Shown: positions 41,890 to 51,448 of the stretch, piece by piece | How positions within the stretch are numbered: position 1 is the stretch's first letter | How the letters are laid out: each line of letters starts with the position of its first letter | Source: Proluteimonas flavola | Lineage (GTDB): Bacteria; Pseudomonadota; Gammaproteobacteria; Xanthomonadales; Xanthomonadaceae | DNA length: 64,000 bases | Reading direction: 5' to 3' | NCBI RefSeq assembly: GCF_021191705.1 | Contig: NZ_JAIWPU010000007.1 | Coordinates: 19,689-83,688 of the forward strand | Made by a program: the position numbers and the translations under genes | The notes under the pieces: model-generated | The model's database searches: none | Seen by the model: only the letters and a program-made list of their open reading frames with translations | What the model was told of the DNA's origin: nothing

Positions 41890-43578
41890 ATGACCGAATC
41901 ATTCGCAGAACTGTTCGAAGCCAGCCAGACCAATCTGGCCAAGCTCAAGCCGGGCTCCATCGTTACCGGCGTCGTCGTGCAGGTCCGCACCGACGTCGTC
42001 GTGATCAACGCCGGCCTGAAGTCGGAAGGCATCGTGCCGATCGAACAGTTCCGTAACGACGCCGGCGAAATCGACGTCGCGGAAGGCGACACCGTCAAGG
42101 TGGCGCTGGACTCGCTCGAGAACGGCTTCGGCGAGACCGTGCTGTCGCGCGAGAAGGCCAAGCGCGCCATGGTGTGGGACGAGCTCGAGGAAGCGCTCGA
42201 GAAGAACGAAACCATCACCGGCCGCATCAGCGGCAAGGTCAAGGGCGGCTTCACCGTCGACATCAAGGACGTCCGCGCATTCCTGCCGGGCTCGCTGGTC
42301 GACGTGCGTCCGGTCCGCGACCCGGTCTACCTCGAGGGCAAGGAACTCGAGTTCAAGCTGATCAAGCTGGACCGCAAGCGCAACAACGTCGTCGTTTCGC
42401 GTCGCGCCGTCGTCGAGAGCGAGCACTCGGAAGAGCGCGAGCAGCTGATGGAGAAGCTGGTCGAGGGCGCGGTGCTCAAGGGCGTCGTCAAGAACCTCAC
42501 CGATTACGGCGCGTTCGTGGACCTCGGCGGCATCGACGGCCTGCTGCACATCACCGACATGGCCTGGAAGCGCGTGCGCCATCCGTCCGAAGTCGTGGAA
42601 GTGGGCGCAGAGCTCGACGTCCGCGTGCTGAAGTACGACCGCGAGCGCAACCGCGTCAGCCTCGGCCTCAAGCAGCTGGGCGAGGATCCGTGGGACAACA
42701 TCGCGCGCCGCTACCCGTCGAACACGCGCGTGTTCGGCAAGGTCTCCAACGTCACCGATTACGGCGCATTCGTCGAGATCGAGCCGGGCGTCGAGGGCCT
42801 GGTGCACGTGTCCGAGATGGACTGGACCAACAAGAACGTCAATCCGTCCAAGGTGGTGCAGGTCGGTGACGAACTCGAGGTCATGGTGCTCGACGTCGAC
42901 GAAGAGCGTCGCCGCATCTCGCTCGGCATCAAGCAGGTCACCTCGAACCCGTGGGAGACCTTCGCGGCCATCCACAAGAAGGGCGACAAGGTCGACGGCC
43001 AGATCAAGTCGATCACCGACTTCGGCATCTTCATCGGCCTGGACGGCGGTATCGACGGCCTGATCCACCTGTCGGACATCGCGTGGAACTCCACCGGCGA
43101 AGACGTGGCCCGCGCGTTCAAGAAGGGCGACACCGTCGAAGCCGTCGTGCTGGCGGTCGATCCGGAGCGCGAGCGCATCTCGCTGGGCGTCAAGCAGCTC
43201 GAGCAGGACCCGATGGGCCAGTTCATGGCGACGACGCCGCGCGGTTCGAAGGTCACCGGCACCGTCAAGGAAGTCGATGCCAAGGGCGCCGTGGTCGATC
43301 TGGGTGAAGGCGTGGAAGGCTATGTGCAGGCGCGCGACATCAGCGACCAGCGCATCGACGACGCCAGCCAGCACCTGAAGGTCGGTCAGGAAATCGAGGC
43401 CAAGTACTTCGGCGTCGACCGCAAGACGCGCGTCCTGCAGCTGTCGATCAAGGCGAAGGACGAGGCGGAAACCGCCGAGACCCTGGCCGAGTACAACAAG
43501 CAGGCATCGGAAGCATCGAGCGGCACCACCAAGCTGGGCGCGCTGCTGCGCGAGCAGCTGGGCAACAAGGGCGAGTAA
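41890..43578 (+). CDS. rpsA: 30S ribosomal protein S1
   Basis: S1 binds mRNA and unfolds it for initiation. The 562-residue protein has six S1 domains at about 21-87, 105-171, 192-260, 277-347, 364-434 and 451-520. Domains 3 to 5 share the strong form D-Y-G-A-F-V or D-F-G-I-F-I followed by G-L-(L/V/I)-H-(I/V/L)-(T/S). The 254-base region before it (41636-41889) has no gene and probably holds the promoter and an autoregulatory leader; no single promoter stood out. A perfect hairpin follows the stop. Confidence 0.97.
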   Translation: MTESFAELFEASQTNLAKLKPGSIVTGVVVQVRTDVVVINAGLKSEGIVPIEQFRNDAGEIDVAEGDTVKVALDSLENGFGETVLSREKAKRAMVWDELEEALEKNETITGRISGKVKGGFTVDIKDVRAFLPGSLVDVRPVRDPVYLEGKELEFKLIKLDRKRNNVVVSRRAVVESEHSEEREQLMEKLVEGAVLKGVVKNLTDYGAFVDLGGIDGLLHITDMAWKRVRHPSEVVEVGAELDVRVLKYDRERNRVSLGLKQLGEDPWDNIARRYPSNTRVFGKVSNVTDYGAFVEIEPGVEGLVHVSEMDWTNKNVNPSKVVQVGDELEVMVLDVDEERRRISLGIKQVTSNPWETFAAIHKKGDKVDGQIKSITDFGIFIGLDGGIDGLIHLSDIAWNSTGEDVARAFKKGDTVEAVVLAVDPERERISLGVKQLEQDPMGQFMATTPRGSKVTGTVKEVDAKGAVVDLGEGVEGYVQARDISDQRIDDASQHLKVGQEIEAKYFGVDRKTRVLQLSIKAKDEAETAETLAEYNKQASEASSGTTKLGALLREQLGNKGE

Positions 43579-43587
43579 GCCCATTCG

Positions 43588-43618
43588 GCGCCGACCCGGG
43601 CAATCCCCGGGTCGGCGC
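43588..43618 (+). terminator. Strong hairpin between rpsA and ihfB
   Basis: Perfect 13-bp stem GCGCCGACCCGGG (43588-43600), loop CAATC, CCCGGGTCGGCGC (43606-43618). No T-run follows. It may attenuate or process the rpsA-ihfB transcript rather than fully terminate it, since ihfB starts 24 bases later. Confidence 0.55.
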
Positions 43619-43641
43619 TGTCGCATCTGCAAGAACGAGAC

Positions 43642-43944
43642 ATGACGAAGTCGGAACTCATCGAACTGCTGACCCAGCGTCAGGCGCATCTCAAGGGCGA
43701 GGACGTCGACCTTGCGGTCAAGGCCATGCTCGAAATGATGGGCGGCGCACTGGCGGCCGGCGATCGGATCGAGGTCCGTGGTTTCGGCAGCTTCTCGCTG
43801 CATTTCCGTCCGCCGCGCACCGGACGCAACCCGAAGACCGGCGATGCCGTCGCGCTTCCGGGCAAGCATGTGCCGCATTTCAAGCCGGGCAAGGAACTGC
43901 GCGATCGCGTCAGCGACGTACAGCCGATGCCGGCCGAAGACTGA
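43642..43944 (+). CDS. ihfB: Integration host factor subunit beta
   Basis: IHF-beta pairs with IHF-alpha to bend DNA sharply. The 100-residue protein begins [10 protein letters not shown] and has the DNA-contacting arm with R-T-G-R-N-P-K-T-G and the [12 protein letters not shown]-terminal helix. Placement after rpsA is conserved in gammaproteobacteria and distinguishes it from HU. It is followed by lapB without an intervening lapA. Confidence 0.96.
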   Translation: MTKSELIELLTQRQAHLKGEDVDLAVKAMLEMMGGALAAGDRIEVRGFGSFSLHFRPPRTGRNPKTGDAVALPGKHVPHFKPGKELRDRVSDVQPMPAED

Positions 43945-44126
43945 TCGCCACACGGCGGTCCCATTTTCTTTTCCACGCACCTGCGGATCGCCGCATGGTT
44001 GGCGTGCAGGATCGGCAAGCGGGTAGGATCGTCGACGCACCGTCGGCGGGGCGCGCATCGCGCTTTGATGTCCATCGCCGGCGCGGGTCGCGCGTCCGCG
44101 GCCGATCCATCGATGGAGCGTGATCC

Positions 44127-45305
44127 ATGGCGTTTGTGACCGAGTGGTTCTGGTTCTTCCTGTTGCTGCCGATCGCGGCCCTCAGTGGCTGGGTGATCGG
44201 TCGCCGCGGCGGCGAGCGCCACAGCGACACCCAGGTCAGCCGTCTGTCGACGACGTACTTCCGCGGCCTGAACTATCTGCTCAACGAGCAGCCCGACAAG
44301 GCCATCGAACTGTTCCTGCATATCGCGGAACTCGACAAGGACACCTTCGAAACCCAGGTCGCGCTCGGGCATCTGTTCCGGCGCCGCGGCGAGGTGGATC
44401 GTGCGATCCGCCTGCATCAGGGCCTGGTGCAGCGTCCCGACCTCAACGACCAGCAGAAGGTCCAGGCGCTGCTCGCCCTGGGCGAGGACTACATGAAGTC
44501 CGGCCTGCTCGATCGCGCGGAGACGGTGTTCACCGATCTGGCGCGGATCGACCAGCGTGCGCCACAGGCGCTGCGGCATCTGATCGGCATCTACCAGTCC
44601 GAGCGCGACTGGCAGAAGGCGATCGAGAACGCCACGCGCTACGAGACCGCGACTGGCGAGCCGATGGGCAAGCTGATCGCGCAGTTCGAATGCGAACTCG
44701 CCGACCGCCTGCGCTCGGCCGGCGACACCGATGCCGCGCGCAGCGCGGTGCAGCGTGCCTATGCGGCGGATTCGGGTTCGGTACGCGCCGGCATTCTCGA
44801 AGGTCGCATCGAGATCGACGCCGGCAACGACGCTGGGGCGATCCGTGCGTTCGAGCGTGCTGCGCGGCACGACACCGACTTCCTGCCTGAAATCCTGTCG
44901 CCCTTGCTGGCTGCGTACGAGCGGGTCGGCGACGTGCCGGGTGCGCGCAATTTCCTCTCGCAGATGACCGAGCACTACAAGGGCGTCGCACCGGTGCTGG
45001 CGCTGACCCGGCTGGTCGAGCAGGAGGAGGGCGTGCATGCGGCGCGCACGTATCTCGCGCGTCAGCTCAAGGATCGTCCATCGGTACGCGGCGAGGCGGC
45101 GCTGATCGACCTGACGCTGGCCGATGGTGTCGACCATGTCGGCACGCTGCAGGAACTGCGCCTGATCACCGAGCAACTGCTGGTGCGCAATCCCAGCTAC
45201 CGTTGCAAGCAGTGCGGCTTCGGCGCGCGCAGCCACCACTGGCAATGCCCCAGTTGCAAGGAGTGGGGCACGATCAAGCCGCTGCTCAACTACGCCGTGG
45301 TCTGA
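44127..45305 (+). CDS. lapB: Lipopolysaccharide assembly protein LapB
   Basis: LapB (YciM) couples LPS synthesis to demand by promoting FtsH degradation of LpxC. The 392-residue protein has an N-terminal membrane helix (about 5-24), nine or so tetratricopeptide repeats (65-330) and a C-terminal rubredoxin-like metal site with Cys360, Cys363, Cys374 and Cys377 (C-K-Q-C-G-F ... C-P-S-C-K-E-W). GGAG lies 12 bases before the ATG. The 182-base gap after ihfB is too short and has no frame for the LapA protein often encoded there. Confidence 0.94.
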   Translation: MAFVTEWFWFFLLLPIAALSGWVIGRRGGERHSDTQVSRLSTTYFRGLNYLLNEQPDKAIELFLHIAELDKDTFETQVALGHLFRRRGEVDRAIRLHQGLVQRPDLNDQQKVQALLALGEDYMKSGLLDRAETVFTDLARIDQRAPQALRHLIGIYQSERDWQKAIENATRYETATGEPMGKLIAQFECELADRLRSAGDTDAARSAVQRAYAADSGSVRAGILEGRIEIDAGNDAGAIRAFERAARHDTDFLPEILSPLLAAYERVGDVPGARNFLSQMTEHYKGVAPVLALTRLVEQEEGVHAARTYLARQLKDRPSVRGEAALIDLTLADGVDHVGTLQELRLITEQLLVRNPSYRCKQCGFGARSHHWQCPSCKEWGTIKPLLNYAVV

Positions 45306-46307
45306 GTGCCGGCTTCTTCGTGTCTCATCGCGGCGCTGTGCGTCGCCGCGTGTCTGGCCGCCTTCGCGCTGACGGCGCTCGCGCGTCGCTATGCGCTGGC
45401 CCGGCAACTGGTCGACGCGCCAGGCGAGCGGCGCAGCCACACCGTGGCGACGCCCCGCGGTGGCGGCATCGCGATCGTCGCGGTCGTGCTGCCGTCGATG
45501 ATCGGGCTGGGATTCGCAGGCGTCGGCATGCGGCCCGTGTTCCTGCTCGGCGCCTGCGGGCTCGCGCTGGTGGCGGCGGTCGGCTGGATCGACGACCACC
45601 GTCCGCTGTCGCCATGGGGGCGGCTGGCCGTGCATATCCTCGCAGCTGCGATGCTCGCCATCGGCGTTGCATGGACCGGCCAGCCCGTGTGGTGGGCCAT
45701 CGCCGTCTTCGCGCTTGCGCTGGGCCTGGTCAACGTCTGGAACTTCATGGACGGCATCAACGGCCTCGCGTCGACCCAGGCGATTCTTGTGGCGCTGGGA
45801 TGCCTGCTGCTCGGGCTGCTGGGCGGCGGGGCGCTGCTGGCCTGCATCGTCGCCGCGGCCTGCGCAGGCTTCCTGCCGTTCAATGTCCCCAGGGCGCGGA
45901 TATTTCTCGGGGACGTCGGTAGCGGCGCGCTGGGGTTTCTGGTGGCCTGTCTGATCGCGCTCGCACCTGCACCTGACCCGGTGGTCTCGTTGTTGTGGCT
46001 GCTACCGCTCAGCGCCTTCCTGATTGACGCGGCTTTGACATTGCTGTCCCGCATCATCCGCGGCGAACGGTGGTGGACGCCGCACGTACAGCATGTGTAT
46101 CAACGATGTGTCCAGGCGGGGCATGCCCACGCTGTCGTGACCTGCGGCTACGCGGCATGGACGCTGCTGTCGATCCTTGTCGCCGTCTCGATGGCAGGGG
46201 CGCCGCAACCCGTTATCATCGGAGCCTTCGCCACGTGGTATCTCCTCGGTGTCGCCATCTGGCTCAACTTCCGTATCCGGCACGCACGCCGGATGCGTCT
46301 GTCGTAG
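45306..46307 (+). CDS. WecA/MraY-family undecaprenyl-phosphate sugar-1-phosphate transferase
   Basis: A 333-residue polytopic enzyme starting at GTG 45306, directly after the lapB stop. Motifs of the family are V-G-W-I-D-D-H-R (catalytic Asp pair), N-V-W-N-F-M-D-G-I-N-G-L-A, R-I-F-L-G-D-V-G-S-G and the cytoplasmic H-V-Q-H-V-Y-Q-R. It transfers a UDP-sugar phosphate to undecaprenyl phosphate, the first step of O-antigen or other surface-glycan assembly. The shortness and the absence of a MraY-type peptide context favour a WbpL/WecA-like role. It is translationally adjacent to the WbpM-like gene. Confidence 0.88.
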   Translation: MPASSCLIAALCVAACLAAFALTALARRYALARQLVDAPGERRSHTVATPRGGGIAIVAVVLPSMIGLGFAGVGMRPVFLLGACGLALVAAVGWIDDHRPLSPWGRLAVHILAAAMLAIGVAWTGQPVWWAIAVFALALGLVNVWNFMDGINGLASTQAILVALGCLLLGLLGGGALLACIVAAACAGFLPFNVPRARIFLGDVGSGALGFLVACLIALAPAPDPVVSLLWLLPLSAFLIDAALTLLSRIIRGERWWTPHVQHVYQRCVQAGHAHAVVTCGYAAWTLLSILVAVSMAGAPQPVIIGAFATWYLLGVAIWLNFRIRHARRMRLS

Positions 46308-46319
46308 GGAAGCGGCTGG

Positions 46320-48230
46320 ATGATTGACCTCAAGGCCAGGATCGGTGTCCTGGGGCCGCGCGTGGCGGTCGTGCTGCACGATCTGGCGATGGTGTGGCTG
46401 TGCTGGGTTGGCCTGTACCAGTTCCGTCACTCGGTCATGGAAAGCGCGCCGGCGTTCGCGTTCTGGTCGGCCGAGATCGTCCTGATCCTGCTCGCGCAGG
46501 GCCTGATCTTCTGGCGCGTCGGTCTTTATCGCGGGGTCTGGCGGTTCGCGAGTGTCCCGGATCTGCTGAACATCGTGAAGGCTTCGGTACTGGGCCTGCT
46601 CACGATCATGCTGGTGCTGTTCGTCTACAACCGGCTGAACCTCGTCCCGCGCACCGTGCTGATCACCTATCCGCTGCTGCTGGCGGCGCTGCTGGGCATG
46701 CCGCGGCTGCTGTATCGCGCATGGAAGGATCATGGCATGACGCGGACCAGCCAGTCCGCCGTCCGGGTGCTGATCCTCGGGGCGGGCCAGGCCGGCGAGA
46801 CGCTCGTACGCGACCTGCGCCGGACGGGCGCCTACGACCCGGTCGGATTCCTCGACGACGCGCCCAAACTGCGCGGCAGCCAGCTGCAGGGCGTGCCGGT
46901 GCTCGGCCGCATCAGGGACGTGGAACAGGTCGCGCCCGAAACGGCGGCGAAACTGCTGGTCATCGCGATGCCGTCGGCGGATGCCGCCGCGATGCGCAAG
47001 GTGGTCGAAGCCTGTGAGCGCACGGGGTTGCCGTTCCGTACCGTGCCCAGGCTCGACGATCTGCTCGAAGGCCGTTCTCTGCCGGGCGAGCTCAAGGAGG
47101 TCGCGATCGAGGACCTGCTCGGGCGCAAGCCGGTCATGCCCGACTGGAAGGCGATCCGGGCGTGGCTGCGCGGTCGCAGTGTGCTGGTGACGGGCGCGGG
47201 CGGTTCGATCGGCTCCGAACTGTGTCGGCAGTGTGCACGCAACGGCACGACGCAGATCGCGCTGGTGGAGATGGACGAACTGGCCTTGACCCGGATCGAG
47301 AGCGAACTGCGGCGGGATTTCCCCAGGATCGTCCTGGTGCCGGTGCTCGGCGACTGCGGCGATCCCGCGGTGATCGCGCATGCGATGCGGCTGTCCGCGC
47401 CCGATGCGGTGTTCCATGCGGCCGCTTACAAGCAGGTGCCGGTGCTCGAAGCGCAGTTGCGCGAAGGTGTGCGCAACAATGTGCTCGCGACCCGTACAGT
47501 GGCGACCGCCGCGATTGCGCACCAGGTCGCGACGTTCGTGCTGATCTCCACCGACAAGGCGGTGGACCCGGTCAACGTGCTGGGCGCGACCAAGCGCCTG
47601 GCCGAAATGGTCTGCCAGGATCTGGCGGGCGGTTCGACCACCGACTTCATCACCGTGCGCTTCGGCAACGTGCTCGATTCGGCGGGCAGCGTGGTGCCGC
47701 TGTTCCGCGAGCAGATCCGGCGCGGCGGACCGGTGACGGTCACCGATCCCGAGGTCACCCGCTACTTCATGACGATTCCCGAGGCCTGCCAGCTGATCAT
47801 GCAGTCGGTGGCGATCGGGTCCGTACAGGCGGTGTACACGCTCGACATGGGGGAGCCGGTGTCGATCCGGCTGTTGGCCGAGCAGATGATCCGGCTTGCC
47901 GGCAAGCACCCCGACCATGATGTGGCGATCGTCTATTCCGGGCTGCGTCCCGGAGAGAAGCTCCATGAGACGCTGTTCCACGCCGACGAGCGTTACCGCC
48001 CCACGACGCATCCCAAGATCCTGCTGGCCGAAGCGCGCAACGTGCATGCGGAGCGGCTTGCGGCGGCGCTGTCGAAGCTGTCCGACGGCGTCGCGCGGTA
48101 TGACCTCGAACTGCTGGCCGCGTCGCTGCGCGAGGCGGTGCCCGAGTTCGCACCGCTGCAATCCCGGGCCGCACACAACGGCAGTGCGACAATCGTCGCG
48201 TTTCCCCCCAGACACGCGAGACAACCATGA
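46320..48230 (+). CDS. WbpM/CapD-type nucleotide-sugar 4,6-dehydratase
   Basis: A 636-residue membrane enzyme: four N-terminal helices (about 15-140), a CoA-binding-like Rossmann domain (V-L-I-L-G-A-G-Q-A-G) and an extended SDR domain beginning T-G-A-G-G-S-I-G at about 291. The catalytic region has L-I-S-T-D-K-A-V, and the classical YxxxK is L-G-A-T-K, as in this family. Relatives convert UDP-GlcNAc to the 4-keto-6-deoxy sugar used for O-antigen. It follows the sugar-phosphate transferase by 12 bases and overlaps galU by four. Confidence 0.92.
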   Translation: MIDLKARIGVLGPRVAVVLHDLAMVWLCWVGLYQFRHSVMESAPAFAFWSAEIVLILLAQGLIFWRVGLYRGVWRFASVPDLLNIVKASVLGLLTIMLVLFVYNRLNLVPRTVLITYPLLLAALLGMPRLLYRAWKDHGMTRTSQSAVRVLILGAGQAGETLVRDLRRTGAYDPVGFLDDAPKLRGSQLQGVPVLGRIRDVEQVAPETAAKLLVIAMPSADAAAMRKVVEACERTGLPFRTVPRLDDLLEGRSLPGELKEVAIEDLLGRKPVMPDWKAIRAWLRGRSVLVTGAGGSIGSELCRQCARNGTTQIALVEMDELALTRIESELRRDFPRIVLVPVLGDCGDPAVIAHAMRLSAPDAVFHAAAYKQVPVLEAQLREGVRNNVLATRTVATAAIAHQVATFVLISTDKAVDPVNVLGATKRLAEMVCQDLAGGSTTDFITVRFGNVLDSAGSVVPLFREQIRRGGPVTVTDPEVTRYFMTIPEACQLIMQSVAIGSVQAVYTLDMGEPVSIRLLAEQMIRLAGKHPDHDVAIVYSGLRPGEKLHETLFHADERYRPTTHPKILLAEARNVHAERLAAALSKLSDGVARYDLELLAASLREAVPEFAPLQSRAAHNGSATIVAFPPRHARQP

Positions 48231-49129
48231 CGCAAAGGATTCGCAAGGCGGTATTTCCCGTTGCAGGACTCGGTACCCGCTTTCTTCCGGCCACCAAGAC
48301 CGTGCCCAAGGAAATGCTGCCGATCGTCGATCGGCCCCTGATCCAGTACGCGGTGGACGAAGCGATCGAGGCAGGCTGCGACACGCTGGTCTTCGTGACC
48401 AACCGCTACAAGCACGCGATCGGCGACTACTTCGACAAGGCCTATGAGCTGGAGGACCGCCTGGAAGCCGCAGGCAAGCATGAACTCCTGGAGAAAATCC
48501 GGCGTCCTCTGCCCGACGGCGTACGCGCGATCTTCGTGACCCAGCCCGAGGCGCGTGGCCTCGGCGATGCGGTGCTGTGCGCGAAGTCGGTGATCGGCAA
48601 TGAACCGTTCGCGGTCATGCTGCCCGACGACCTGTTGTGGAACCGCAACGGCCCCGGCGCGCTGCACCAGATGGCCGATGCCCACGAGGCGACCGGCGCG
48701 AGCATGATCGCGGTGCAGGATGTCGCGCGTGCGCAGACGGCCAGCTACGGCATCGTCGCGACCGACGCCTTCGAGGGTCGCCATGGCCGCATCACCGCGA
48801 TGGTCGAGAAGCCACAGCCGGCCGATGCGCCCAGCACGCTCGCTGTCGTCGGGCGGTACGTGCTCGATGGCCGCATCTTCGATCTCCTGGAGCAGACGCA
48901 GCCGGGGGCCGGCGGCGAAATCCAGCTGACCGATGCGATCGCCGCGCTGCTCGCCGAGCAGTCCGTGCATGCCTACCGCTTCAAGGGCGTCCGCTTCGAC
49001 TGCGGCACGCACCTGGGGCTGATCGAGGCGACGATCCGCTATGCACTCGACAATGAAAAGCTCAGCGGCCAGGCGGCCGAGCTGATGCAGAAGGCATTGC
49101 GCGAACTGGGCGTGCGCGAACTGGAGTAG
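48227..49129 (+). CDS. galU: UTP-glucose-1-phosphate uridylyltransferase
   Basis: GalU makes UDP-glucose for surface polysaccharides. The 300-residue protein has the nucleotide-binding G-L-G-T-R-F-L-P-A-T-K (14-24), V-P-K-E-M-L-P-I-V-D-R-P, V-E-K-P and the G-E-I-Q-L-T-D segment typical of bacterial GalU. ATG 48227 overlaps the stop of the upstream dehydratase gene, so it belongs to the polysaccharide operon that starts after lapB. Confidence 0.96.
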   Translation: MTQRIRKAVFPVAGLGTRFLPATKTVPKEMLPIVDRPLIQYAVDEAIEAGCDTLVFVTNRYKHAIGDYFDKAYELEDRLEAAGKHELLEKIRRPLPDGVRAIFVTQPEARGLGDAVLCAKSVIGNEPFAVMLPDDLLWNRNGPGALHQMADAHEATGASMIAVQDVARAQTASYGIVATDAFEGRHGRITAMVEKPQPADAPSTLAVVGRYVLDGRIFDLLEQTQPGAGGEIQLTDAIAALLAEQSVHAYRFKGVRFDCGTHLGLIEATIRYALDNEKLSGQAAELMQKALRELGVRELE

Positions 49130-49158
49130 GCCCCTTCTGTCGCTGCGACGCCAGTGAC

Positions 49159-49190
49159 GAACGCCCCGGTATTGCCGGGGCGTTCTCGCG
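49159..49190 (+). terminator. Terminator after galU
   Basis: An 11-bp stem GAACGCCCCGG (49159-49169), loop TATTG, CCGGGGCGTTC (49175-49185), followed by a weak TCGCG tract. It ends the lapB-galU operon. Confidence 0.6.
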
Positions 49191-49273
49191 TGGGGCATCG
49201 GCGATCCGGGCATTCGCGGGCGTGCGCCGGTCGCATTCCATGCGCGCTGCGGCGGACGCATGCAAGACGCCCA

Positions 49274-49300
49274 ACAAAAAACGCACCCGGGGGTGCGTTC
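49274..49300 (-). terminator. Terminator after tsf
   Basis: On the minus strand GAACGCACC and GGTGCGTT pair around a short CCCCG-type loop, and a TTTTTTG tract follows (AAAAAA at 49276-49281 on the plus strand). It faces the galU terminator. Confidence 0.8.
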
Positions 49301-49349
49301 TTCGTGACCGACGCCGTCGACGCCGAAGCGTCGACGTGCAGGGCATGAA

Positions 49350-50228
49350 TCAGGCCAGGCCGGCCTGCTTCATCACTTCGGCGGCGTAATCCTCGACCAC
49401 CTTCTCGATGCCTTCGCCGACGGCCAGGCGCTGGAAGCCGACGACTTCGGCGCCGGCGGCCTTCAGCACGGCTTCGACGTTCTTGTCGGTGTCGAGCACG
49501 TAGGGCTGGCCGTACAGCGTGACCTCGTTGACGATCTTGTTGATCTTGCCGCTGATGATCTTCTCGAGGATGTCGGCCGGCTTCGACTTGTCCTTGTCGG
49601 ACATCTTCGCCAGTTCGATTTCCTTTTCCTTCTCGACGAAGTCGGCCGGGACGTCGCTCGCCTTGTTGTAGGGCGGGTTCATCGCGGCGACATGCATCGC
49701 CAGGCCGCGCGCGAGGTCGGCATCGCCGCCCTTGAGCTCGACCAGCACGCCGATACGGCCACCATGGACGTAGGCGGCAACGTTGTCGTCGCTCTGGATG
49801 CGGACCAGGCGGCGCACCTGCACGTTCTCGCCGACCTTGGCGATCACCGCGGCGCGGGTTTCCTCGATCGTTTCGCCCGATTCCACCTTCGCGGCCTTCA
49901 GCGCGTCGACATCGGTAGCGCCCGACGACAGCGCGGTCTGCGCCACGGTATCGATGAAGCGCAGGAAGTTGTCGTCCTTGGCGACGAAGTCGGTCTCGGA
50001 GTTGATCTCGACCAGCACGGCGGTGTTGCCGTCCTGCGCCGACGCGATGCGGCCCTCGGCGGCCACGCGGTCGGCCTTCTTGTCGGCCTTGGCCAGGCCC
50101 GACTTGCGCAGCGCCTCGGCGGCAGCGTCGATGTTGCCTGCGGTTTCGCTGAGCGCCTTCTTGCACTCCATCATGCCGGCGCCGGTGCGCTCGCGCAGTT
50201 CCTTGACCAGGGATGCGGTGATTTCCAT
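49350..50228 (-). CDS. tsf: Elongation factor Ts
   Basis: EF-Ts exchanges GDP for GTP on EF-Tu. The 292-residue protein has the N-terminal UBA-like helix bundle with [14 protein letters not shown], the [11 protein letters not shown] core and [11 protein letters not shown] 50228 has AGAGGTCTCC-like purines upstream. It follows rpsB on the same strand (133-base gap). Confidence 0.97.
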   Translation of the reverse strand: MEITASLVKELRERTGAGMMECKKALSETAGNIDAAAEALRKSGLAKADKKADRVAAEGRIASAQDGNTAVLVEINSETDFVAKDDNFLRFIDTVAQTALSSGATDVDALKAAKVESGETIEETRAAVIAKVGENVQVRRLVRIQSDDNVAAYVHGGRIGVLVELKGGDADLARGLAMHVAAMNPPYNKASDVPADFVEKEKEIELAKMSDKDKSKPADILEKIISGKINKIVNEVTLYGQPYVLDTDKNVEAVLKAAGAEVVGFQRLAVGEGIEKVVEDYAAEVMKQAGLA

Positions 50229-50361
50229 TGGAGACCTCTGAATTCGGGGATTGTCGTGCGGGCCGGGGCCCGCCTCACGGAATCGACGCCGATGGCGCGA
50301 ACGTTCGCGCACGGCGTGATGCGCGCACCGTCCAGCATGGACGGTGCGCATGTCGCGGCGG

Positions 50362-51165
50362 TTACTCGGCCGCAGGTGCTGCCGGTGCGGCGGCGTCTTC
50401 GGCCTTCTTGCCGCGCGGGGCGCGGGCCGGCTTCTCGCCGCCCTCGACGAACTCTTCCTCGCGCACGGTCGCCGCGCTCGGGGTCGCAGCCTTGCCTTCC
50501 AGCACGGCGTCGGCAGCGGCGTTGGCGTACAGCTGCACGGCGCGGATGGCGTCGTCGTTGCCCGGAATCGCGTAGTCGACCAGGGCCGGATCGTAGTTCG
50601 TGTCGACGACCGCGATCACCGGGATGCCGAGCTTCTTGGCTTCCTTGATGGCGATGTCCTCATGGCCGATGTCGATGACGAACAGCGCGTCGGGCAGACG
50701 GTTCATGTCCTTGATGCCGCCCAGCGAGGCTTCCAGCTTGTCGCGCTCGCGGCGCAGGCCCAGCACTTCGTGCTTGACCAGCTTGTCGAAGGTGCCGTCG
50801 GTCTCGGCCGCTTCCAGTTCCTTCAGGCGCGACACCGACTTCTTCACCGTGGCGAAGTTGGTCAGCGTGCCGCCAAGCCAGCGCTGGGTCATGAACGGCA
50901 TGCCGCAACGCTCGGCTTCTTCCTTGATCGCTTCGCGCGCGCTGCGCTTGGTGCCGATGAACAGGATCATGCCGCGCTTCTGCGCGATGCCCGAGATGAA
51001 GTTCATCGCGTCGTTGAACAGCGGAACGGTCTTCTCGAGGTTGATGATGTGGATCTTGCCGCGGGCACCGAAGATGTACGGACCCATCTTCGGGTTCCAG
51101 TAACGGGTCTGGTGGCCGAAGTGGACGCCGGCTTCGAGCATCTGGCGCATGGTGATCTGGGGCAT
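50362..51165 (-). CDS. rpsB: 30S ribosomal protein S2
   Basis: The 267-residue S2 protein starts [18 protein letters not shown] and has R-W-L-G-G-T-L-T-N and D-A-L-F-V-I-D. The C-terminal 35 residues are an Ala/Glu/Lys-rich extension (about 230-267) longer than in E. coli. A 230-base leader with a probable promoter at 51398-51426 precedes it; in many bacteria S2 represses rpsB-tsf through that leader. Confidence 0.97.
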   Translation of the reverse strand: MPQITMRQMLEAGVHFGHQTRYWNPKMGPYIFGARGKIHIINLEKTVPLFNDAMNFISGIAQKRGMILFIGTKRSAREAIKEEAERCGMPFMTQRWLGGTLTNFATVKKSVSRLKELEAAETDGTFDKLVKHEVLGLRRERDKLEASLGGIKDMNRLPDALFVIDIGHEDIAIKEAKKLGIPVIAVVDTNYDPALVDYAIPGNDDAIRAVQLYANAAADAVLEGKAATPSAATVREEEFVEGGEKPARAPRGKKAEDAAAPAAPAAE

Positions 51166-51397
51166 GGTGGAACTCCTGACAGTGGAACCGGCCGCCACGG
51201 CTGTTGGATGGGCGGTGCACGTTCTCGCGAATGCGCGTGGTTCCGGGGTTGGGCCTCCCCGCTGCCTCCGTGGCCAGATCCCGGGTCCTTCGGACGTCGG
51301 GACACCCCGGCACGGGTGGTTACAGCAGGTGTGTATTCGCCGGTGACGCCCGGCGTGGGCGCGCGGGACCGCAAGATCGAGTCCACGCAATCGGCGG

Positions 51398-51426
51398 AGT
51401 CTACTCCGCGGCAAGGATGCAGGCAA
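51398..51426 (-). promoter_or_regulatory. rpsB-tsf promoter with dyad at the -10
   Basis: On the minus strand TTGCCT (51426-51421), 17 bases, TAGACT (51403-51398). Arms GCGGAGT (51394-51400) and ACTCCGC (51403-51409) form a 7-bp dyad centred on the -10. The leader before rpsB would be about 225 bases, with no gene in it. Confidence 0.5.
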
Positions 51427-51448
51427 TCCGCCCGGGTTGCCGGGGCGT

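Noticed and set aside
41899..44058. 719-codon minus-strand frame opposite rpsA and ihfB
   Set aside because: It has the Asp/His/Leu/Val-rich composition of an antisense frame opposite repeated S1 domains and no motif.
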